Shown: positions 19,681 through 29,170 of the stretch, piece after piece
Layout: each line of letters starts with the position of its first letter
Numbering within the stretch: the stretch's first letter is position 1
Origin: Morganella psychrotolerans
GTDB taxonomy: Bacteria > Pseudomonadota > Gammaproteobacteria > Enterobacterales > Enterobacteriaceae
DNA: 64,000 bases
Direction: 5' to 3'
Assembly: GCF_001676055.1 (NCBI RefSeq)
Contig: NZ_LZEX01000023.1
Location: 310,001 to 374,000, forward strand
Notes under the pieces: generated by a model
What the model saw: only the letters and a program-made list of their open reading frames with translations
Database searches by the model: none
Told to the model about the DNA's origin: nothing
Made by a program: the position numbers and the translations under genes

Positions 19681-19947
19681 TGCCATGGGGAACAGGTTAT
19701 TTGTCTCGGTGATATGACTGACCACGGCGGCGTGGTCATTTCCGCCCTTGATAATTACAACATCAACGATCGCCCGGTGGCGACTGAAGGGGATTCAGTC
19801 TCCTGTCCGAAATGCTAAGGGGTCTTTCAGATTGTTTCAGGTTCTTCACTGATGGCCTTTCAGGGTAAAAAAATCGCCCTGGAGGGAATGAAAACCACCT
19901 GTGGTACCACACTGGTTGCATCGCAGTCTGTCATGACATCTGAGTAA
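19681..19947 (+). pseudogene. PAAR-domain protein, broken
   Basis: Read in the frame of GAT at 19711, the plus strand gives CLGDMTDHGGVVISA, then GDSVSCPKC, a TAA at 19816-19818, then GVFQIVSGSS, ALEGMKTTCGTTLVASQ and a final TAA at 19945-19947. The pieces match a small PAAR-repeat spike-tip protein, with the premature stop replacing a codon directly after the CPKC motif. There is no in-frame ATG at the expected start either, so the gene appears dead at two points. It is oriented opposite to vgrG. Confidence 0.72.
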
Positions 19948-19971
19948 ATGACGGGATATTGAGACAGAAAA

Positions 19972-20067
19972 ATGAATGGAATATTATTCGGAGGTCACCC
20001 GAATTTTGTTGAATGGCTATTTCAAATGTTATTTGACTTATTATGGTCTGGTTATAAAAAAACATAA
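19972..20067 (+). other. 31-codon reading frame after the PAAR remnant
   Basis: ATG at 19972 opens a short frame beginning MNGILFGGHPNFVEWLFQ and ending at TAA 20065-20067. It follows the PAAR remnant by 24 bases in the same direction, where an effector gene often sits. It may be the N-terminus of a lost effector or a small hydrophobic peptide. I do not recognise it and the ribosome site is weak. Confidence 0.3.
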
Positions 20068-20180
20068 ATTTTCTGTTTCTGAAAAATATTTACCCGGAGA
20101 TCCCTCGTTACTCTGTGTTCAGAATCCTTAAACACACAGGTCTTATTTAAAAGACCTGTCAATGTTCAGGGATATCCCCC

Positions 20181-20726
20181 ATGTCAAAACTCACCAAACA
20201 CCTCACCACTCTCGCCCGGCAGGGCGGCGGCAGTTTTAAAACAGTGGCTATCCGGATGAGTCAGTTATTACATATTCGTCTGTGTGATGTAAATCTGGAA
20301 GAGCGTTGGATCGATCTGAGTGCGGACGGGTCGAAAAATCACAATGAGCACCGGGTGCCGGTTGTTACGGCGCTGTATCCGTCACTGGAATATCTGCTGA
20401 AACGGGCAGAAGAAGAGGGCATGGAGCCGGAGCATCAGCTGTTTAATGTGGGTTGGTTCGACCCAAGACGTAAACGTAAGTATCCGGAGGTAATGGATGA
20501 GAGACCGCTGAGAGCGTTCTTCCGGCGTTTATCCCGTGAGTGCCGGTTTACCGTCACACCACACCGGTTCAGACACACCGTTGCCACTCATATGATGAAA
20601 TCACCGGAGCGTAATCTGTACGTGGTGAAGCGCCTGCTGGGGCACGTCAGCCTGGCGTCTACGATGGAATATATTGATGAAAGTGTTGACGGACTACGGA
20701 ATATATTGGAAACAGAGCTGATGTAG
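20181..20726 (+). pseudogene. Tyrosine recombinase (integrase), core-binding domain lost
   Basis: A 181-aa remnant of a phage/island integrase. The first 22 residues (MSKLTKHLTTLARQGGG...) look like the normal N-terminus of a longer integrase, but they run directly into the catalytic domain at about residue 23. The SAM-like DNA-binding domain and linker are missing. The catalytic set is still present: Arg25 in IRMSQL, HRFR at 128-131, His155 in LLGHVS and Tyr164 in MEYID. An internal in-frame deletion is the simplest reading. It lies about 210 bases from the 3' end of tRNA-Phe, the standard place for an island integrase. Confidence 0.78.
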
Positions 20727-20798
20727 CCCTTAAAGGAGGAATGAACAGACTAAGTTTGACTTTAACGGAGAAGATCTGTAAATATCACACGCATAAAA

Positions 20799-20826
20799 AA
20801 ACAGACTTGCTCGAACAAGTCTGTTT
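20799..20826. terminator. Strong bidirectional hairpin terminator
   Basis: An 11-base-pair perfect stem (AAACAGACTTG at 20799-20809 with CAAGTCTGTTT at 20816-20826) has a 6-base loop, with an A run before it and T run after it. It can serve as terminator both for the rightward integrase remnant and for the leftward tRNA-Phe transcript. Confidence 0.8.
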
Positions 20827-20939
20827 TCTTCGGAGCTTTTAAATAAACACAGGTAATAACTTATATCGTGCTTATCTGCTCTTTTTCGCACCTGTCAGGA
20901 TAACATCATGTTTAACTGACAAGCCGGTTCTGAATTAAT

Positions 20940-21015
20940 TGGTGCCCGGACGCGGAATCGAACCACGGACACGGGGATTTTCAATCCCCTGCTCTACCGA
21001 CTGAGCTATCCGGGC
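20940..21015 (-). tRNA. tRNA-Phe (GAA)
   Basis: The minus strand gives a 76-base tRNA starting GCCCGGATAGCTCAG, with anticodon loop TTGAAAA (anticodon GAA), T arm GTGGTTCGATTCCGC and encoded CCA end. It is nearly identical to E. coli tRNA-Phe. Its 3' end faces the integrase remnant. tRNA-Phe genes are frequent island insertion sites, and the accessory block to the left fits that. I looked for a second copy of the tRNA 3' end in the left block and did not find one. Confidence 0.97.
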
Positions 21016-21025
21016 AACGGGACGT

Positions 21026-21054
21026 ATTAAACCTGATTCTGTTCCGGGCGTCAA
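21026..21054 (-). promoter_or_regulatory. tRNA-Phe promoter
   Basis: On the minus strand, TTGACG (21049-21054) and TTTAAT (21026-21031) are separated by 17 bases, followed by a short discriminator with CCCG just before the tRNA. This is the expected form of a strong stable-RNA promoter under growth-rate control. Confidence 0.7.
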
Positions 21055-21166
21055 TCCTATTTCACTAAAACTGTGTCAAGTGACGGTTTTTTCTGCGATT
21101 TATTTAATTTTTAATCAAATACACCTGTTTTCTCTGCGGACAGGAAATTCCCGTCCGCAGAAATAA

Positions 21167-22243
21167 TTAACGGCGATAACCTTTCTGCAGATCGTTTACT
21201 TTGCGCAGATAGTTACGGGACTCACCGGACGGGTGTTTTGTTGTCAGTGTTTCATACACTTTGCCCGGTTCCATGCCGCTGATGATGCGGGCAGCCTGTT
21301 TTTTATCACTGTGGAATACACGTAATACACTGCCCGCGCCGCCGTTGTAGGCGGTGATAACGGCATAACGTCGTGAGGTCGGGTTGCTTATCTCGCCAAG
21401 ATACGTATTTTGCAGGATAGCCAGATAGGCAGTCCCGGTATCGATATTACTTGCCGGATCAAACAGATAGTTTCTGTTCGGTACACCGGAACGACCTTGT
21501 GATTTAAACACATCACGTCCGGCGGTATTCGGCATGATCTGCATCAGACCCAGCGCATCAGAACGGCTGACGGCATATGGGTTAAAACTGGATTCAGTCT
21601 GCATAATGGCGAGAATCAGTGATTCTTCCACACCATATTTAGCGGATGCCTGACGGATAAACGGCAGGTATTTGTGCGCGCGTTGATCCAGATGGTTTGG
21701 TACCAGTTTCAGTGTGATGTAGCTTATCATCTGCGAACCGGACTGGCGGCGCTGTAATTTGTTGGTGACAAGGTAATCGGCAAATTTGGTGGCACGCCAT
21801 TCCCAGCGGACCGGCTGACCTTCATTGTCCAGTACCTGACCAAACAGGAATGGTTCTTTACTGATAGTGACGTCATTGGCATCGGAATAAAGGTCAACCG
21901 ATCCCGGGTCTTCGCCCATCAGTAATGTGCTGATAATCGCCCGGCGAAGATGTGCTTCTGCCTCTGTCCCGGCAATAGTTTCAATGGTTACTGTACCCGC
22001 ATCAAAGTTAATGTGGGAGCGGGTTTGATATTGGTCGGTATATTTGACGTAATCTTTTGGCCCGGCAATCAGAACCTCTTTCATTCCCCAGATATTTTCT
22101 ATGTTATGGGCGAACTGCCCCATCAAAATATCAAATCCGTTTGTATCTTTAACATACTCCGGACGGTAATCCGTCTGGTCTTGCGAACCGGTGCAGGAAG
22201 CCAGCAGCGGTGCAATAATCATCAGCGTAACAATTTTTTTCAT
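21167..22243 (-). CDS. mltC: Membrane-bound lytic murein transglycosylase C
   Basis: An outer-membrane lipoprotein that cleaves peptidoglycan glycan strands. From ATG 22243 it is 358 aa, essentially the E. coli length. The signal peptide ends in a lipobox (LLASC), followed by the MltC-specific [22 protein letters not shown]. The SLT catalytic domain in the C-terminal half has [20 protein letters not shown], with the catalytic Glu in QTESSF, and [12 protein letters not shown] and [13 protein letters not shown]. An ORF start at 22279 exists but would place residues before the signal peptide. It is downstream of yggX in the same direction, as in E. coli. Confidence 0.95.
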   Translation of the reverse strand: MKKIVTLMIIAPLLASCTGSQDQTDYRPEYVKDTNGFDILMGQFAHNIENIWGMKEVLIAGPKDYVKYTDQYQTRSHINFDAGTVTIETIAGTEAEAHLRRAIISTLLMGEDPGSVDLYSDANDVTISKEPFLFGQVLDNEGQPVRWEWRATKFADYLVTNKLQRRQSGSQMISYITLKLVPNHLDQRAHKYLPFIRQASAKYGVEESLILAIMQTESSFNPYAVSRSDALGLMQIMPNTAGRDVFKSQGRSGVPNRNYLFDPASNIDTGTAYLAILQNTYLGEISNPTSRRYAVITAYNGGAGSVLRVFHSDKKQAARIISGMEPGKVYETLTTKHPSGESRNYLRKVNDLQKGYRR

Positions 22244-22311
22244 GGGTATAAATACGATGAAGTCCGGGTTCAGAAACAATATCAGAGCCGGCGGGGGCTC
22301 TGATATCAGGA

Positions 22312-22584
22312 TTATTTTTCAGGCGGTGTGTAGCCTTCAATATGAATATCATGACCTTCAAACAGGAAATTGACCATTTCCTGTTCAAGCAGTTTGCGAT
22401 CATCAGGATTCATGGTGCTGAGTTTTTTCTCATTGATAAGCATGGTCTGTTTTGACATCCACTGTTGCCAGGCTTCTTTGGAGATCTCATTGAAAATACG
22501 TTTGCCTAATTCTCCCGGATAAAGCTGAAAGTCCTGACCATCGGCATCGCGCTGAAGAAAGGTGCAAAAAATAGTTCGGCTCAT
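22312..22584 (-). CDS. yggX: Probable Fe(2+)-trafficking protein
   Basis: A 90-aa YggX protein with the typical start [19 protein letters not shown] and conserved Cys7. It is linked in enterobacteria to protection of Fe-S clusters and intracellular iron under oxidative stress. The gene follows mutY, whose product carries a 4Fe-4S cluster, by 24 bases in the same direction. The mutY-yggX-mltC order matches E. coli. Confidence 0.95.
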   Translation of the reverse strand: MSRTIFCTFLQRDADGQDFQLYPGELGKRIFNEISKEAWQQWMSKQTMLINEKKLSTMNPDDRKLLEQEMVNFLFEGHDIHIEGYTPPEK

Positions 22585-22608
22585 GTAATGTCCTTAAAAA
22601 TTGGGTAT

Positions 22609-23646
22609 TTACCCGATTTGCTTTAGCAGGTTTTCCACCGGTGCGGCAAGGCCGATTGCCGGTGGATTTCGGCTGTTATACCAAATCCCGTCGCTGCCGT
22701 CCCGGATTGCTGTGCGATCAGTGATGCTTGTGGCAACGGGAACAATATCCAGATGAAAATGACTGAATGTATGGCGAAATGCAATCAGTTGCTGCAGCGG
22801 AGCATGGCGGATATGCTGCTGCGCCAGCCATTCATGCAGGGCATCTTCGGTTTCAAACTGCGGAAAACTGTATAACCCGCCCCAGATCCCTTTCGCAGGG
22901 CGTTTTTCCAGCCAAATCTCATTATCTTGTTGCATGATAAGAAAATAAGCTGTTTTTTCCGGAATGGATTTTTTCGGTTTTTTGCCCGGCCAGGCGGTCG
23001 GATTATGCTGTGCATAGGCGATACAGCCACTTTGCAGCGGACATAAATCACATTTTGGCTTGCTGCGGGTGCAGACCATTGCGCCCAAATCCATCATCGC
23101 CTGATTAAAATACTGCACACCGTCTGCCGGTGTGACACGGGTTGAAATATCCCACAGCCGGTTCTCGACGTCTTTTTTGCCCGGCCAGCCGTCAACGGCA
23201 TAGCAACGCGCCAGCACCCGCTTGACATTGCCGTCCAGAATCGGGAAATGCTGGTTTTGTGATAATGATAAAATTGCACCCGCTGTTGAGCGTCCGACAC
23301 CCGGGAGGGCAACAACATCCTCAAATGTGACCGGAAACTGCCCGCCAAACTCAGTGGCGATAGTTTGCGCTGCTTTATGTAAGTTGCGGGCGCGGGCATA
23401 ATAACCCAGACCGGTCCACAGGTGCAGTACTTCATCAGTAGGTGCTGCGGCTAAATCTGTTATCGCCGGAAAGCGGGCAATAAAGCGGTTAAAATACGGG
23501 ATAACCGTTGCAACCTGGGTCTGTTGCAGCATCACCTCAGAGAGCCAGACATGATAAGGACTTTTTTCCTGCTGCCAGGGCAGTGTTTTTCTGCCGTAGC
23601 GGTGATACCACGTCAGAACTGATTGCGAAAATTGCAGTGCATCCAT
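22609..23646 (-). CDS. mutY: Adenine DNA glycosylase
   Basis: MutY removes adenine mispaired with 8-oxoguanine. From ATG 23646 it is 345 aa, close to E. coli MutY (350); the longer open frame up to 23883 has no family match and is rejected. Visible: the catalytic Glu in [12 protein letters not shown], the helix-hairpin-helix [12 protein letters not shown], the catalytic Asp in [10 protein letters not shown], the 4Fe-4S ligands C-x6-C-x2-C-x5-C in [17 protein letters not shown], and a C-terminal NUDIX-like domain that reads 8-oxoG. It is divergent from trmB. Confidence 0.96.
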   Translation of the reverse strand: MDALQFSQSVLTWYHRYGRKTLPWQQEKSPYHVWLSEVMLQQTQVATVIPYFNRFIARFPAITDLAAAPTDEVLHLWTGLGYYARARNLHKAAQTIATEFGGQFPVTFEDVVALPGVGRSTAGAILSLSQNQHFPILDGNVKRVLARCYAVDGWPGKKDVENRLWDISTRVTPADGVQYFNQAMMDLGAMVCTRSKPKCDLCPLQSGCIAYAQHNPTAWPGKKPKKSIPEKTAYFLIMQQDNEIWLEKRPAKGIWGGLYSFPQFETEDALHEWLAQQHIRHAPLQQLIAFRHTFSHFHLDIVPVATSITDRTAIRDGSDGIWYNSRNPPAIGLAAPVENLLKQIG

Positions 23647-23872
23647 TTGAATATAATTATTGAATAATTTTAATTGCTGGGATTCCAGCACACTGTTTTG
23701 CGACTGTAAACCAACTTTTACCGGAAATTGTGCAAAAGGCATGATTAACCGGTGCGAAGTGTGCTGTCTCTTGCTAAACTTGGCGCACTTTTCGCGTGTC
23801 TGCCGTACGGGAAATATCTCCCTGCCGGACACGTTATGATGTATTTTTGCCGGAACACTGACAGCAAACCTT

Positions 23873-24592
23873 ATGATGAACAATGTAATTTCGCCTGAAT
23901 TTGATGAAGACGGCAGAGCTATGCGCCGGGTCCGCAGCTTTGTGCGCCGTCAGGGGCGTCTGACTAAACGTCAGGAAGATGCAATGACTCAATTATGGCC
24001 TTCCGTGGGGGTGGATTTCACACCGGAACTGCTGGATTTCACTGTACTGTTCGGGCGCGATGCGCCGGTCACCCTTGAAATCGGCTTTGGCATGGGAACA
24101 TCGCTGGTCGAAATGGCGAGACAAAATCCGGAAAAAAACTATCTGGGTATTGAAGTTCACAGGCCGGGTGTGGGGGCGTGTCTGGCTGATGCTCAGGACG
24201 CCGGTGTAACCAACCTGCGCGTTATGTGCCATGATGCCATCGAAGTCCTGGATAAAATGATCCCGGACAACAGCCTGCATATGGTGCAGCTGTTTTTCCC
24301 TGATCCATGGCATAAGTCCCGTCATAATAAACGACGTATTGTTCAGTTGCCGTTTGCGGAAAAACTGCGCGGAAAACTGGCTCAGGGTGGTATTTTTCAT
24401 ATGGCGACCGACTGGCAGCCGTATGCAAAACACATGCTTGAGGTAATGACTCAGGCGCCGGGCTATGGCAATATCTCGGCAACACAGGATTATGTACCGC
24501 GCCCGGATACCCGGCCGGTTACCAAGTTTGAAAAACGCGGCCATCGCTTAGGGCATGGTGTCTGGGATCTGATGTTTGAGAGGATGAAATAA
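23873..24592 (+). CDS. trmB: tRNA (guanine-N7-)-methyltransferase
   Basis: An SAM-dependent methyltransferase making m7G46 in the tRNA variable loop; 239 aa, the usual length. The SAM-binding motif [15 protein letters not shown] is at about residues 65-79, and the family motif [15 protein letters not shown] sits mid-protein. Translation may begin at either of two adjacent ATGs (23873, 23876). The stop overlaps the start of yggL by one base, so the pair is coupled. Confidence 0.96.
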   Translation: MMNNVISPEFDEDGRAMRRVRSFVRRQGRLTKRQEDAMTQLWPSVGVDFTPELLDFTVLFGRDAPVTLEIGFGMGTSLVEMARQNPEKNYLGIEVHRPGVGACLADAQDAGVTNLRVMCHDAIEVLDKMIPDNSLHMVQLFFPDPWHKSRHNKRRIVQLPFAEKLRGKLAQGGIFHMATDWQPYAKHMLEVMTQAPGYGNISATQDYVPRPDTRPVTKFEKRGHRLGHGVWDLMFERMK

Positions 24593-24918
24593 TGGCAATA
24601 CAACGCAGTCGTCGTTTACGGAAAAAAATGCACATCGGTGAGTTCCGCGAACTGGGTTTCTCTTTTAAGTGGGATTTCCCGGAAGGAACAGATATCAATG
24701 TTGTCGACAGCACTGTTGATGCACTGATCGCTGAAGTGATTGAGCCGAATGGTCTGGCACTGGACGCAAGCGGTTATATGAGCTGGGAAGGTCTGGCTTG
24801 TCTGGAAAAAATTGGTGAATGTACCGATGAACACCGCAAAATGGTCGGTGACTGGCTGAAAAACAAAGGTATGCAGAACATTCAGATGTCTGAATTGTTC
24901 GATATCTGGTGGGATTGA
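24592..24918 (+). CDS. yggL: YggL family 50S-associated protein (DUF469)
   Basis: A 108-aa small basic protein of the DUF469/YggL family, starting [18 protein letters not shown]. It has been linked to the ribosomal large subunit, but its role is not settled. It overlaps the trmB stop and is followed by a strong terminator. Confidence 0.92.
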   Translation: MAIQRSRRLRKKMHIGEFRELGFSFKWDFPEGTDINVVDSTVDALIAEVIEPNGLALDASGYMSWEGLACLEKIGECTDEHRKMVGDWLKNKGMQNIQMSELFDIWWD

Positions 24919-24945
24919 GATTAATTATTTACCACGCTAATTATT

Positions 24946-24973
24946 ATAAGGGCACCTAATTTGGTGCCCTTAT
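24946..24973 (+). terminator. Terminator after yggL
   Basis: An 11-base-pair perfect stem (24946-24956 with 24963-24973) around a 6-base loop, followed by a T-rich stretch CTCTCTTT. It ends the trmB-yggL unit just before glsB. Confidence 0.8.
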
Positions 24974-25024
24974 CTCTCTTTGGCATCCGGCTTTACGGGG
25001 CGCCGTGCTTCTGGAGTAACAACC

Positions 25025-25951
25025 GTGACCACACACTTTAGCCATGAATTACTGGATGATATTTTACACCGTGTCCGTCCTCTTATCGGCACGGGAAAAG
25101 TGGCGGATTATATTCCTGCACTGGCAGAGGTATCACCTCTCCAGTTGGGAATCGCGGTCTGTACTGTGGGCGGTGAGATGTTTACTGCCGGTGATGCTTA
25201 TCAGCGGTTTTCCATACAATCCATTTCTAAAGTGCTTAGTCTGACTCTGGCAATGACGCGCTATAACGAATCCGAAATCTGGACACGTGTCGGCAAAGAA
25301 CCATCCGGTCTGCCGTTTAATTCGCTGGTTCTGCTTGAGATGGAAAAAGGGATCCCGCGTAATCCGTTTATTAATGCAGGCGCCATTATTGTCGCTGATA
25401 TGCTTCAGTCACGATTGAGTGCACCGCGCCAGCGGATGCTGGACTTTGTCCGCAAACTGACCGGCAATGATGATATCTCTTATGACCTGCGGGTTGCCCG
25501 TTCAGAGCTGGAGCATGGCAGCCGCAATGCGGCAATTGCGTTTCTGATGAAGTCGTTCGGTAATTTTGAAAATAATGTACTGACCGTGCTGGAAAATTAT
25601 TTTCACTATTGCGCACTGTCGATGAACTGTGCTGAACTGGCGACCTGTTTTGCGTATCTGGCGAATGGCGGTCATGCACCGGGTGTGAGTGACGCTATCA
25701 TTACGCCGCTTCAGTCTCGCCAGATTAACGCGCTGATGCTGACCTGCGGCATGTATGACGGATCAGGTGAATTTGCCTTCCGCATCGGGATGCCGGGAAA
25801 ATCCGGGGTTGGTGGCGGGATAGTGTGTGTGGTGCCGAATGAGTTTTCTGTGGTGGTCTGGTCACCGGAACTTGATGGCTCAGGGAACTCTTTGGCAGGT
25901 TGCGCTGCCTTAGAGATGTTATCTGCAAAAATCGGGCGTTCCATTTTCTGA
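25025..25951 (+). CDS. glsB: Glutaminase
   Basis: A serine-dependent beta-lactamase-fold glutaminase converting glutamine to glutamate and ammonia. From the GTG at 25025 it is 308 aa, the same as E. coli GlsB. GGAG lies 8 bases upstream of the GTG, and an in-frame ATG further upstream has no family support. The catalytic SxxK ([12 protein letters not shown]) is near residue 65, NPFINAGAI follows, and GKSGVGGGI is near the end. Its place after yggL and before yggN matches E. coli. Confidence 0.95.
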   Translation: MTTHFSHELLDDILHRVRPLIGTGKVADYIPALAEVSPLQLGIAVCTVGGEMFTAGDAYQRFSIQSISKVLSLTLAMTRYNESEIWTRVGKEPSGLPFNSLVLLEMEKGIPRNPFINAGAIIVADMLQSRLSAPRQRMLDFVRKLTGNDDISYDLRVARSELEHGSRNAAIAFLMKSFGNFENNVLTVLENYFHYCALSMNCAELATCFAYLANGGHAPGVSDAIITPLQSRQINALMLTCGMYDGSGEFAFRIGMPGKSGVGGGIVCVVPNEFSVVVWSPELDGSGNSLAGCAALEMLSAKIGRSIF

Positions 25952-25996
25952 ACCCAGCCGGGTTCAGCGTCCGCCGTCTGAGAATCAGGAGTATTT

Positions 25997-26725
25997 ATGT
26001 TACGCAAATGGATCGCTATTCTGAGCCTGGGGGCTGCTTCACTGGCTTCAGCGGAAGGTTATCAGTGCAGTGTTACCCCGAAAGATGATTTGGTTATCAC
26101 GCCGTCTTATGTTCAGGTCACCGGAAAGAGCGGGGAGATGAAAATCACCCCTGACGGGCAAATTACCCGTGACGGAAAACCGCTGACACTGAGCAGTACA
26201 CAAAGCCGTGATGCAAAGCGTTATCAGGCAGGCGTGCGTCAGGATGTGCCGTGGATAAAACAGCAGGCGGTCACCCGGATAGCAAAATCGGGCCAGGCAC
26301 TGGATAAAGTATTAATTAAAGAAATGGGCTCTGACAGCCGGTTGCGCAGCCATCTGCCACAGCTGGAAAATGACCTGAATAAACAGATCAACCGGATAAT
26401 TGAAACCCGCCCGGATGGGTATGCATTTCATCATCTGGCAATAAAAGAAGTTGAGCTGGAAGGACGTGCGGAGATCCAGCAGCGCATGGGCGGTATGTTG
26501 CAGGATGCGATTAACGAAATCGCCCGCAAACAGTTACTGGCAGGTCTGAGTGGAGGAAAACAGGGGGCTGGTGCGGCACTTTCCGGACTGGACGGATTAC
26601 AGAAATCCTTACAGCAGGCAGTGCATGAACAGGAAGATGAGTTTAAACAGTTCAGCCGACAGGTGTGCGGAAAAGTGACCACCCTGGAGCAGCAACGTAT
26701 TCAACTGATTAATTCCCTTAAATAA
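25997..26725 (+). CDS. yggN: YggN family protein (DUF2884)
   Basis: A 242-aa periplasmic protein with a signal peptide ending near residue 19-20 (ASAEG), matching DUF2884/YggN. The body is rich in charged residues and Gln, with a likely coiled-coil C-terminal third (SLQQAVHEQEDEFKQFSRQVC). The function is unknown. It is followed by a clear terminator. Confidence 0.9.
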   Translation: MLRKWIAILSLGAASLASAEGYQCSVTPKDDLVITPSYVQVTGKSGEMKITPDGQITRDGKPLTLSSTQSRDAKRYQAGVRQDVPWIKQQAVTRIAKSGQALDKVLIKEMGSDSRLRSHLPQLENDLNKQINRIIETRPDGYAFHHLAIKEVELEGRAEIQQRMGGMLQDAINEIARKQLLAGLSGGKQGAGAALSGLDGLQKSLQQAVHEQEDEFKQFSRQVCGKVTTLEQQRIQLINSLK

Positions 26726-26731
26726 AATAAG

Positions 26732-26766
26732 GTTACCGGTGTGTTATGCACCGGTAACTCTTTTTT
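26732..26766 (+). terminator. Terminator after yggN
   Basis: A 10-base-pair stem (GTTACCGGTG at 26732-26741 with CACCGGTAAC at 26749-26758) and a 7-base loop, followed by TCTTTTTTT. Confidence 0.88.
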
Positions 26767-26789
26767 TAGCCGATCAGTATCAAATTAAT

Positions 26790-26820
26790 GATAATTGTTA
26801 TGATAATGATTCTTATTTGA
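26790..26820 (+). promoter_or_regulatory. Fur-box cluster
   Basis: Overlapping GATAAT hexamers at 26790 and 26802 give two 19-base windows (26790-26808 and 26802-26820) that each match 13 of 19 positions of the classical Fur box GATAATGATAATCATTATC by my count. They lie just upstream of the promoter of a siderophore-binding protein gene, so iron repression is very likely. Confidence 0.7.
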
Positions 26821-26848
26821 TTGACTTGTTTGTTCTTCTCCCTAGAAT
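26821..26848 (+). promoter_or_regulatory. Sigma-70 promoter of the siderophore-binding protein gene
   Basis: TTGACT (26821-26826) and TAGAAT (26843-26848) with a 16-base spacer, 38 bases before the ATG at 26886 and directly downstream of the Fur-box cluster. Confidence 0.6.
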
Positions 26849-26885
26849 GAATTGCGACATTAAACGCATTTAATCAGGCAGGAAC

Positions 26886-27842
26886 ATGAAAAAAATCATT
26901 CCGTTAGTATTAATCCCTTTTCTGAGTTTTGTTTGTGCATCCGCACAGGCAGAGACTTCACCGCAGTATACGCCTAATCACATTACCGCCGTTGCGGGCA
27001 AAACGCCTCTGCTGACCATTGAACATCAGTCAGGAAAAACAGAGGTTGTACGCAAACCTGCGCGTGTGGTGCTGTTCGATTTTGGTGTGTATGACACCAT
27101 GAAACAGCTTGGTCTGGCGGACAATGTTGCCGGGCTGCCGCTGAGTAATCTGCCTGAGTATCTGAAAGGGCAGGTAAACAGTAACGTGGTTGATGCGGGC
27201 GGAATGAAAACGCCGGATCTTGCTAAAATTGCAGAACTGAAGCCGGATCTGATTGTGATAACCGGGCGTCAGGGCAAATCGTTTGATGAGCTGAGTAAAA
27301 TCGCACCAACAGTAAACCTGGGAACCGGTGGTGATGATTATCTGAAATCGGCGCAAGCGAATATTGCGTTGATCGGTCAGCTTTATGATATTGATAATAA
27401 AACCGCTGAAGCGCTGGCAGCACTGAACAAAACTGTTGTTCAGGCGCAGGAAAAAGCGGCAAAATCCGGTAAAAAAGTGCTGGTCATGCTGCACAATGAC
27501 GGAAAATTATTCCCGAATAAACAACCGGTTGTCTATCAGGTTGTTAAAGCCGCAGGCGTAGAAATCCCGGTTGATGAAAATGCTGAAAAAGGTAAACGAG
27601 TGCTGCTGACGCCGGACGTGGTGGCAGAACTGAATCCGGATGTGATCCTTGTGATTGACCGCAGCGCGGCAATTGGGGCACAGGCGTGGGATAAAGCGGC
27701 ATTTGAGACTGATGGCGTGAAAAAAACCAACGCGTATAAAGACGGAAAAATTATCGTGTTACAGCCGGACCTCTGGTATCTCTCCGGTGGCGGGCTGGAC
27801 AGTCTGAACCGTCAGGTGCAGGAAGTGGCAGGCGCACTGTAA
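26886..27842 (+). CDS. Siderophore ABC transporter substrate-binding protein (FatB/CeuA-like)
   Basis: A 318-aa periplasmic binding protein of cluster A-8 (FatB, CeuA, YclQ type). The signal peptide ends near residue 22 (AQAE). The core begins KPARVVLFDFGVYDTMKQLGL and includes LKPDLIVITGRQ, with a C-terminal lobe ending DLWYLSGGGLDS. The family carries ferric siderophores such as catecholates to an ABC permease. No permease, ATPase or receptor genes are adjacent, so partners must be elsewhere. A Fur box precedes it. Its stop codon falls directly at the edge of an ERIC-type repeat. Confidence 0.9.
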   Translation: MKKIIPLVLIPFLSFVCASAQAETSPQYTPNHITAVAGKTPLLTIEHQSGKTEVVRKPARVVLFDFGVYDTMKQLGLADNVAGLPLSNLPEYLKGQVNSNVVDAGGMKTPDLAKIAELKPDLIVITGRQGKSFDELSKIAPTVNLGTGGDDYLKSAQANIALIGQLYDIDNKTAEALAALNKTVVQAQEKAAKSGKKVLVMLHNDGKLFPNKQPVVYQVVKAAGVEIPVDENAEKGKRVLLTPDVVAELNPDVILVIDRSAAIGAQAWDKAAFETDGVKKTNAYKDGKIIVLQPDLWYLSGGGLDSLNRQVQEVAGAL

Positions 27843-27965
27843 TACCCTTATTCATTCAAACTGCAGGTGCGTTGGCCGCACTCAGCCAGCCGGGTCACAT
27901 ACTTGTGTATGCTCCCCGTCTGTCTTCCCTTGCCGCCTTCCTGCATCCTGAATGACGTTGGGTAT
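27842..27965 (+). repeat. ERIC-type repeat, copy 1
   Basis: About 124 bases with palindromic ends: ATACCCTTATTCATTCAAAC at the left, and the complement of a similar sequence at the right (ends GACGTTGGGTAT). The interior includes GGTGCGTTGGCCGCACTC and CTTGCCGCCTTCCTGCA, hallmarks of enterobacterial ERIC/IRU elements. It begins at the last base of the preceding stop codon. Confidence 0.75.
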
Positions 27966-27988
27966 AGTGACATAAAGCTGTGGTATAA

Positions 27989-28029
27989 AAAGCCCGGTGG
28001 TTATGTGAATAGCTACCGGGCTTTCTTTT
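27989..28029. terminator. Terminator between binding-protein gene and hemW
   Basis: Stem AAAGCCCGGT (27989-27998) with ACCGGGCTTT (28015-28024), followed by CTTTTT; an A run precedes it, so it can act for both convergent genes. Confidence 0.8.
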
Positions 28030-28039
28030 TTATAAGCGG

Positions 28040-29170
28040 TTATAAAAAACGCTCAAGTAAGGTATTGAGGAATAACTTCCCGTGTTCGGTGATTTGCCAG
28101 TGGGTATCCGTTTCCAGGATCTCACCTGCCGCCAGCGCTGCATCAAGCTGCGGGCGGATCACGGATTCCGGCAGACCGGTGTAGTCTGTAAAATCACTGC
28201 GCGGCATTGTTTCCAGCAGCCGGAAGCGGTTCATAAAGAACTCAAACGGACGATCGTCCTGCTCCACGTCATGCTGTTTATCCATATAGCGCCCGCCCAT
28301 ATAACCGCGCGGGTGCTTGGTTTTCACTGTCCGCAGAATACGTCCGTCGTCAAATGAAACCTTACCGTGTGCGCCGCAGCCGATACCCAGATAATCCCCG
28401 AAACGCCAGTAATTGAGATTGTGCTGACACTGAAAGCCCGGCTTGGCATAAGCGGAGGTTTCATACTGCACATAGCCTGCCTGTGTCAGTAACTGATGTC
28501 CCTGAGAGAAAATATCCCACAGCAGATCGTCATCCGGCAGAACCGGCGGGCGCGAGCCGAAGCCGGTGTTCGGTTCAATCGTCAGCTGATACCAGGACAG
28601 GTGCGGCGGGGATAATTCAATTGCCTGGCGCAGGTCGTTCAGGGCTTCATCCAGAGTCTGATCCGGCAGACCGTGCATCAGATCGAGGTTAAAGCTGCGA
28701 AGCCCGAGTGTTTCTGCCAGCCGTGCCGCCCGTTTGGCTTCACCGGCATCATGAATACGACCGAGGCGGATAAGTTTGTCATCGCCGAAGCTCTGTACGC
28801 CAATCGAAATCCGGTTGATACCGGCACGCTGATAGCCACTGAAGCGATCCGCTTCCACCGTGCCCGGATTGGCTTCCATCGTCACTTCTGCATCTGCGGC
28901 AACAGGGATCCGCGCACGTACGCCGTCCATCAGGTTTTGCATTGCTTCTGCGCTCAGCAGGCTGGGTGTGCCGCCGCCGATAAAAATAGTGCGGATCTCC
29001 CGCTCCGGTACCAGAGGCAGGTCAGCATCTAAATCTGCCAGCAGGTGTGCCACATAATCATCATGCGGCACCTCGCCTTTGAGCGCGTGAGAGTTGAAAT
29101 CGCAGTACGGACACTTCTGAACACACCACGGAATATGGATATACAGACTGAGCGGAGGGAGCTTATCCAT
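28040..29170 (-). CDS. hemW: Radical SAM haem chaperone HemW
   Basis: A 376-aa radical-SAM protein of the HemN-like HemW group, now viewed as a haem chaperone for respiratory enzymes rather than a coproporphyrinogen oxidase. The 4Fe-4S motif C-x3-C-x2-C is in [16 protein letters not shown] near residues 16-25. GGGTPSLL and EANPGT follow at standard spacing. Its start overlaps the end of rdgB by 8 bases, so the two are co-transcribed. Confidence 0.95.
   Translation of the reverse strand: MDKLPPLSLYIHIPWCVQKCPYCDFNSHALKGEVPHDDYVAHLLADLDADLPLVPEREIRTIFIGGGTPSLLSAEAMQNLMDGVRARIPVAADAEVTMEANPGTVEADRFSGYQRAGINRISIGVQSFGDDKLIRLGRIHDAGEAKRAARLAETLGLRSFNLDLMHGLPDQTLDEALNDLRQAIELSPPHLSWYQLTIEPNTGFGSRPPVLPDDDLLWDIFSQGHQLLTQAGYVQYETSAYAKPGFQCQHNLNYWRFGDYLGIGCGAHGKVSFDDGRILRTVKTKHPRGYMGGRYMDKQHDVEQDDRPFEFFMNRFRLLETMPRSDFTDYTGLPESVIRPQLDAALAAGEILETDTHWQITEHGKLFLNTLLERFL

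Noticed and set aside
10361..20940. A second attachment site (repeat of the tRNA-Phe 3' end) bounding the island
   Set aside because: I looked for the TTCGATTCCGCGTCCGGGCACCA-type end in the accessory block by eye and did not see one; it may be diverged or outside.
23646..23883. N-terminal extension of MutY to 424 residues
   Set aside because: MutY proteins start at MDALQFS-like sequence; the extra 79 residues have no family counterpart and cover the mutY/trmB promoter region.
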